Positions 59,314 through 64,000 of a stretch of 64,000 nt of DNA are shown one piece after another. Below the pieces are notes generated by a model. The model was given only the letters and a program-made list of their open reading frames with translations, did no database searches and was not told the origin of the DNA. The stretch is taken from assembly GCF_910596095.1 (NCBI RefSeq), contig NC_056539.1, positions 11,411,501 through 11,475,500 of the forward strand. Direction: 5' to 3'. The translations under genes and the position numbers were made by a program. Numbering within the stretch: the first letter of the stretch is position 1; each line of letters begins with the position of its first letter. Source of the stretch: Thunnus maccoyii (taxonomy: Eukaryota; Chordata; Actinopteri; Scombriformes; Scombridae).

Positions 59314-59680
59314 TTATTTTTTGTTCTTGTTGTTACATGAAAAATTGTTCAGTGATGGCCTGTCTGATGGCTTTACCAGCGGGGTGATCAAGGGTGATGG
59401 GGTCGACAACATTGGAGGGGCTCTCTCTTTCCTTATAGTGGTAATGTTGTGGAACACCGCATATGCTGATGTTATTTGGCAAGCCTGCTTGGGAGAGACC
59501 CTCAGGCCATGGAGGCAGTTGAAACAAGACTTGATGACCCTGACAGTCAACTCTATCCTGACCCTGCATTTACTGAGGGCCACATTAAAACACCTTTGTA
59601 GTGGTGTCTGTGGGTCAGGATAAGGGGTCATCAAGTATCACGTACATGCGTATCCTCTGTCCCCCCCAGTAGAAGTCCTT
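59314..59680 (-). pseudogene. HARBI1-like C-terminal exon, first copy in M5
   Basis: Landmarks are TPYPDPQTPLQRCFNV, RVRIELTVRVIKSCFNCLHG and SPKQACQITSAYAVFHNI. Two extra C bases in the run near 59665 shift the frame just before LLGDRGY. It is a duplicate of the exon at 60401-60830. Confidence 0.72.
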
Positions 59681-60256
59681 TAAAATGTTGTGTTAATAAA
59701 AGGAGAGGAAATTACTTGATCAGTGTCACAGTTAAATAAGCAATAGAATTAACTGTGTATATTTGCCATACCTTGCTCAAACCGATGACCCGATGATGAA
59801 TCTCAGAAAATGTCATGAATCAAGCCAGGCCATCTAGCATCCAGACCTGTGAACATTAATTGGGGGTTACGGCATTTTAGGTTAATTTCACAATGAAAAC
59901 ACTGAGACAAAGATACCAGTGACGGCTTTTTAAAGGGAACCCATTGTGCTTTTTAATGGTGACAAAGTACTGTAACAAACTTTGTGGTTTATGTGAATAT
60001 TTCTGACAAATGTGCAAAGTCTACTGTGCAGCGCTATTACAAAGCCTTAGTGTAGCTGCATTATATTCGGCCTCATAAGGTCTAATATTGGCAACACATC
60101 TCTGCTCTGTCATTATATTGTTAGCTATGTCTTTGTTTGTGTTAGTGTTAGTGTTATCATGGAGAAACTCAGCAGCTAAAGTCAGGCTGCAGCTATGATG
60201 TTGTTCTTGTGGTCACTTCCTCCTACACACCCTGTTGTTTCTGATTCCACGGCATG

Positions 60257-60330
60257 ATTAAAAAGCTCAAACTAGAAATTGAGCAACTGGAGTATGAGAA
60301 AGAGGTATTGCAGGAAATGGTACTTAATTT
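60257..60330 (+). pseudogene. Second partial coiled-coil exon in M5
   Basis: ATTAAAAAGCTCAAACTAGA and the following bases repeat the end of the coiled-coil exon at 59054-59209, starting abruptly at 60257. It marks the left edge of the internal duplicate. Confidence 0.65.
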
Positions 60331-60400
60331 TTTTTGGTTAAGCATGATCGACATTGTATACTTATGACTTTTTTTTGTTTTCCCAGCAAAGGCAGACATT

Positions 60401-61650
60401 TTAATTAATAAATAAGTGATAATAAATAAGTGATTGGTTCATTCTTTTGTTGTTGTTGTTGTTGTTACATTGTTGAGTGATGGCCTGTCTGATGGCTATA
60501 CCAGTGGGGTGATCGAGGGTGATGGAGTCCACAACGTCGGGTGCCACCAATGGCACATGAGGGGCTCTTTCTTTCTTTATAGTGGCAATGTTGTGGAACA
60601 CCACACCTGCTGATGTTATTTGGCAAGCCCACTTGGGAGAGACCCTAAGGCCATGGAGGCAGTTGAAACAGGACTTGATGACCCCAAAGGTCATCTCTAT
60701 CCTGAAACCTGCATTTCCCACATTGCCACATTAAAACACCTTTGTAGTGGTTTCTGTGGGTCAGGATAAGGGGTCATCAAGTATCCTGTACATGCCTATC
60801 CTCTGTCCCCCAGTAGAAGTCCTTTAAAATGTTCTGTTAATAAAGGGAGAGGAAACTACTTAATCAGTGTCACAATTAAACAAGCAATAGAATTAACTGT
60901 GTGTATTTGCCATACCTTGCTCAAACCATTACCCTATGATGACTTTCGGAAAATGTGTGAGTCATGAACCAAGCCAGGCTGTTTAGCATCCACACTTGTG
61001 AACATTAATTGGTGGTCACAAGTCATCTGCAATGGCATTTCAGGTTAATTTCACAATGAAAGCACCGAGACAAAGTTACCAGTGAAGGCTTTTTAAAGGG
61101 AACGCATTGTGCTTATTAATGGTGACAAAGTACTGTAACAATTTTTGTGCTTTATGTGAATATTTCTGTCTACTGTGCAGCACTGTGACAAAACTTTAGT
61201 GTACCAGCATGCAATGTGCATATGTGCTACCAATCACCCAACAAAAATGAGTACCAAATAGTTTACCTGAATATTGATGCTGTGAAAGGACTTTCTATTA
61301 ACAAAATCGCCCTCACGTTCTGCTAAGACTCCAGTGACGATGACCCTAGAGAATCCTATGAAGGAATTAGTTTTATATATTTCATATGCAAGTAAACATC
61401 ATACTGATTAATAATATAGTGAACATACAACAATGTATGTTACCTGCGATTTTATAGAAGGCTTCTTTTATAGCCAGCATGGGCAAATGGCCAGGGAACA
61501 CAACAAACATATTCAGTAGTTCATAAGAGCAAAAAAACCTTGCGAATAGTGCAGCATACAGTATTCTTGGTCAGATTGCCTGCATCACCAACTGAATGCA
61601 TGTAAGTTCCAGGCAAGAAACGTAATCCATGCAGTTTACGCTACTGCATT
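60401..61650 (-). pseudogene. HARBI1-like transposase, most complete copy
   Basis: Four exon remnants occur in order on the - strand. The N-terminal part (about 61650-61444) reads LRFLPGTYMHSVGDAGNLTK, NTVCCTIRKV, then, after a frame change, FPGHLPMLAIKEAFYKIAG with donor GTAACA. The next exon (61355-61267) ends EGDFVNRKSFHSINIQ with donor GTAAAC. A third (about 61040-60925) has MTCDHQLMFTSVDAKQPG and VHDSHIFRKS, the second catalytic Asp block. The last (about 60830-60401) has FRIEMTFGVIKSCFNCLHG and HNIATIKKER. These are the signatures of PIF/Harbinger transposases. Stops and shifts show that it is dead. Confidence 0.78.
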
Positions 61651-61922
61651 ACTAATGAATGGCTCAACAAGTTTTCATATGTCATGTATTCCCTCATCTA
61701 TATCGCTCGGAATTGCCCGGAAAAGCCAAACGGTGCTTTTTATAGACGATTTAAATCTGAAACTCTTAACATAACCTCCTCTGGAGCAGGTTAGGTATGC
61801 AGCATAAGTTACCATGGCAGTTCAGCCAGGTTAAAAGAGAGTCACCTTCATGACATTGAAAACTCTGGCTTTAGGCTCAACATACCTCACTAACCCATTA
61901 ATGTCATTTCATAGTACACCCC

Positions 61923-63050
61923 TCTGGATACTGATTCAAAGAAAGACTCAAAGATGGTGCCAATTCAACTGAATGTTACTTGCTCACCTGGCACATGAGC
62001 CAAAGAAGTTTCTAGCTTCTGGGTTTGCTTCTGCCTCGTGTGGCCCACTGAATATGCGAAGTAGTGTTTCTCCTTTGCATATTTGGAAAGTTTTACAAAT
62101 ATAAAACCTTCATGGATTAAAGATTCACAATACAAAGGCTAATACTTGACCTTATTTGCACTCTGAGGTGTCCTGTCAACAGTTTTACAGATGTCTCTTT
62201 TATAATGGTGGTCTATGGGGAAACTACTTTTTAGGACTACAGGGGAGTTTTTTGCTGCAATACTGCGAGAAGCCACTAGGAAAAATAGGCAGCAAGGTTG
62301 AGTGGCAGAGCCATATCCAGTGAAAGAGAAAATTCATCACTGTGAATATGATGATTTCTTTAAACTAGGTCATCTATATAGAAAACTGAGAAAAAGGCTG
62401 TAGATTCCCCATACCACTGTGGGGGGAATCCTACAACAAGCAGAATGCATTGTGCACATCCCGTTCAGTCATCTACTGATGGTGTGTTTATGGAATGCAG
62501 GTGGCGAGTACAGATACAAAGTTTCAGAGACAAAGTTCGTGAGCAGCATTATATCTCTTTACTAAGGCTTATTTTCATTTACAAACTTTTTCCTCATCAA
62601 GTTGGGATATATCGTACCGGTGTGCAAGGATCATAAAACAAACGGTGCGCTGCAGTCAGTTAACATTATGTGGATCATTGCAAACTTACCGAGTGCTGCA
62701 CGGTGCCAGTGGACAGTTAAAAAAATCTTTGAGTCTGTGATTGTCATTTCAGCTTGTTTTGGGAAACAATCATGGGGGAAAAGGGTGAGAAACTGCAAGG
62801 AAATACTGTTTCTTTTACCTATTTTGGATGATGATGAACGGGGACCTACTTGTAGTCACCCAGTCACTGTAGTTCTGTTCTGTGCTCAGAGTTGGCAAAA
62901 TCCAATATAATATTCTGTCAGAAAACAAAGTCAGGTTTACCAAGGCACTGCAAAGTTTGTTGCATCACAGGGCTTTCTGTTCTGTCTCCATTCCCTCTGC
63001 ACTGGGCACCAGTATTCGATGCTGCAGCCGCCTGTCTGACTGTAGCGCCT
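61923..63050. other. Non-array DNA right of the Harbinger end
   Basis: This stretch has no counterpart elsewhere in the window, so it lies outside the tandem array. It includes a possible repeat fragment near 62210-62290 (GTCTATGGGGAAAC ... GCCACTAGG). Short ORFs at 62445-62636, 62602-62910 and 62882-63115 show no features that I recognise. Confidence 0.5.
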
Positions 63051-64000
63051 CTTTCAGCTGCTGCTATTCCATAGCTCCCGTGGTTGCTCTCTCCTCCATA
63101 CTCTGTTTTGTCTGATTCGACAGCACTATGTTCAGCCTCATAAGTTGTAATAGTTGCGCCACATCTCTGCTCCGACGTTATATTGTAAAGCTAGTTGTTT
63201 GTTTGTGTTAATGTTAGTGTTATCATGGTAAAACTCAGCAGCTGAAGTCAGGTCACGGCTGTAACGTAGCTCTGGTCGTCGCTTCCTCCTCCAGACTCTG
63301 TTGTGCCTGATTCCACAGCGCGATATTGGGCCTTGTATCATGAAACTAGTTCTCTTCCAAATAGGCTGATATTTTAAATTATTTAGCAGAATGATATTTT
63401 AGTGTCTGCTTTTCCCTATCGTTAGCATAACATGGTAGACAGAGTGTTTTGGGGGACCTACCTTTGAAGGCACCACTACAGAAAATGAGGAAATGTAGTT
63501 TGTCCTTTTCCGGGATATGACTAGGGAGCTCTGGGTGCAGGCAACATGGAGGGAAGTTGAATGCACAATATGTAATTTCTGCTGCTAAGGATCTCTCAAT
63601 CAAAACAATAACAAAAGACGGAGTGTTATGATGTTGTGAAGAAGCATGGGATCATGGGAGTTGTTGTCTTCATTGTTAAACAACCAGCTTCTCCTGCATA
63701 GGATTACTTGAGTGTTCATCGTTCAGGATGTTTTTACCTTGAGCCGAATAATCCGCAGAGGTCTCATCCACCCCAGAACAAACAGATCCGGTGATTGAAA
63801 CAAGTAAAAACACTGAACAAAGCATTTTCACATAAAAAATCAGTGTTTCTCTGACACTGTCCGGTGGACTTCTGGTAGGGGCTGCGAGCCGAGCTGCTGT
63901 TAACATTCGCTCAGCTTGTTTCTCTGACAACTTAAAATACAGACGTTCAGCAGGTCCTCCAAAACAAACGTGGATTAAAACCAGTAAAAACACTGAATAA
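63051..64000. repeat. Dispersed repeats at the right edge (R-like plus MITE-like)
   Basis: Bases 63080-63560 match repeat R (see 2222-2573) twice, at about 63085-63160 and 63270-63440. From about 63565, TGCACAATATGTAATTTCTG and the following sequence look like a dispersed fish MITE. Within it GTAAAAACACTGAA recurs near 63807 and 63985. A - strand open frame with a signal-peptide look (63676-63993) is treated as part of the repeat. Confidence 0.55.

Larger units (their letters stand above)
57592..61922. mobile_element. PIF/Harbinger element M5, most complete copy, with internal duplication
   Basis: It is bounded by GGGGTGTACTATGAA at 57592-57606 and its inverse at 61908-61922. The + strand carries the Myb/SANT-like gene and the - strand the HARBI1 transposase, facing each other, as is known for Harbinger elements. 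The middle is duplicated: coiled coil, HARBI1 C-terminus and about 500 bp occur at 59054-60250 and again at 60257-61220. No convincing 3-bp target duplication is seen. This copy reaches its right end, which marks the border of the tandem array. Confidence 0.82.

Noticed and set aside
61908-61930. A 3-bp target duplication for the Harbinger element.
   Set aside because: The bases flanking 57592 and 61922 do not match in any simple 3-bp register, so I do not claim one.
62882-63115. Overlapping + strand frames rich in Ser, Cys and Ala near the right edge.
   Set aside because: Codon content is unremarkable, the frames overlap each other, and they run into a dispersed repeat.
63676-63993. A 105-codon - strand frame with an internal signal-peptide-like stretch (MLCSVFLLVSITGSVCSG).
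   Set aside because: It lies in a dispersed MITE-like repeat with internal direct repeats, and I recognise no protein family.
1-64000. tRNA genes, CRISPR arrays, riboswitches or bacterial operons.
   Set aside because: No such structures were seen. The DNA is eukaryotic in gene structure and repeat content.

Overview
The window is vertebrate, most likely a teleost fish. It is AT-rich and intron-containing. It is packed with hAT, PIF/Harbinger and L2-type LINE sequence of kinds common in fish, plus an endogenous retrovirus. The only recognisable host genes are small five-exon serine proteases of the granzyme / mast-cell-protease type, all on the + strand. I see no tRNA, rRNA, CRISPR array or bacterial-type gene.

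The dominant structure is a large tandem duplication. Unit 1 runs from about 0.8 to 31.6 kb, unit 2 from about 31.6 to 58.8 kb, and a third iteration starts near 58.8 kb but leaves the array within a few kb. Each full unit holds, in order: a five-exon protease gene (A); its 3' flank with a Harbinger remnant; a second protease copy (B) that has lost exons 1-2 and has two hAT elements in its 5' flank, the second of which carries an ERV; a relic of a third copy (C); about 3 kb without genes; and a Harbinger element at the unit junction.

Gene A of unit 2 (33512-35048) looks intact, with 245 codons, a complete His/Asp/Ser triad and the three-disulfide pattern of the granzyme group. Gene A of unit 1 (3760-5272) keeps all splice sites but has Asn for the catalytic Asp and stops 12 residues early. 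Both B copies have Ala for the catalytic Ser. The window therefore shows one probably active protease and a set of decaying relatives.

Insertions can be ordered because empty sites are present in the same window. Both hATs, and the ERV inside the second hAT, are in both units and so predate the 27-30 kb duplication. An L2-type LINE of about 3 kb is only in unit 1, and unit 2 keeps the empty site, so it came later. Harbinger fragments lie at every unit edge and may have supported the unequal exchange that built the array. The rightmost Harbinger copy reaches a matching terminal motif at 61922, which gives the right border of the array. Beyond it is non-array DNA and a dispersed repeat.
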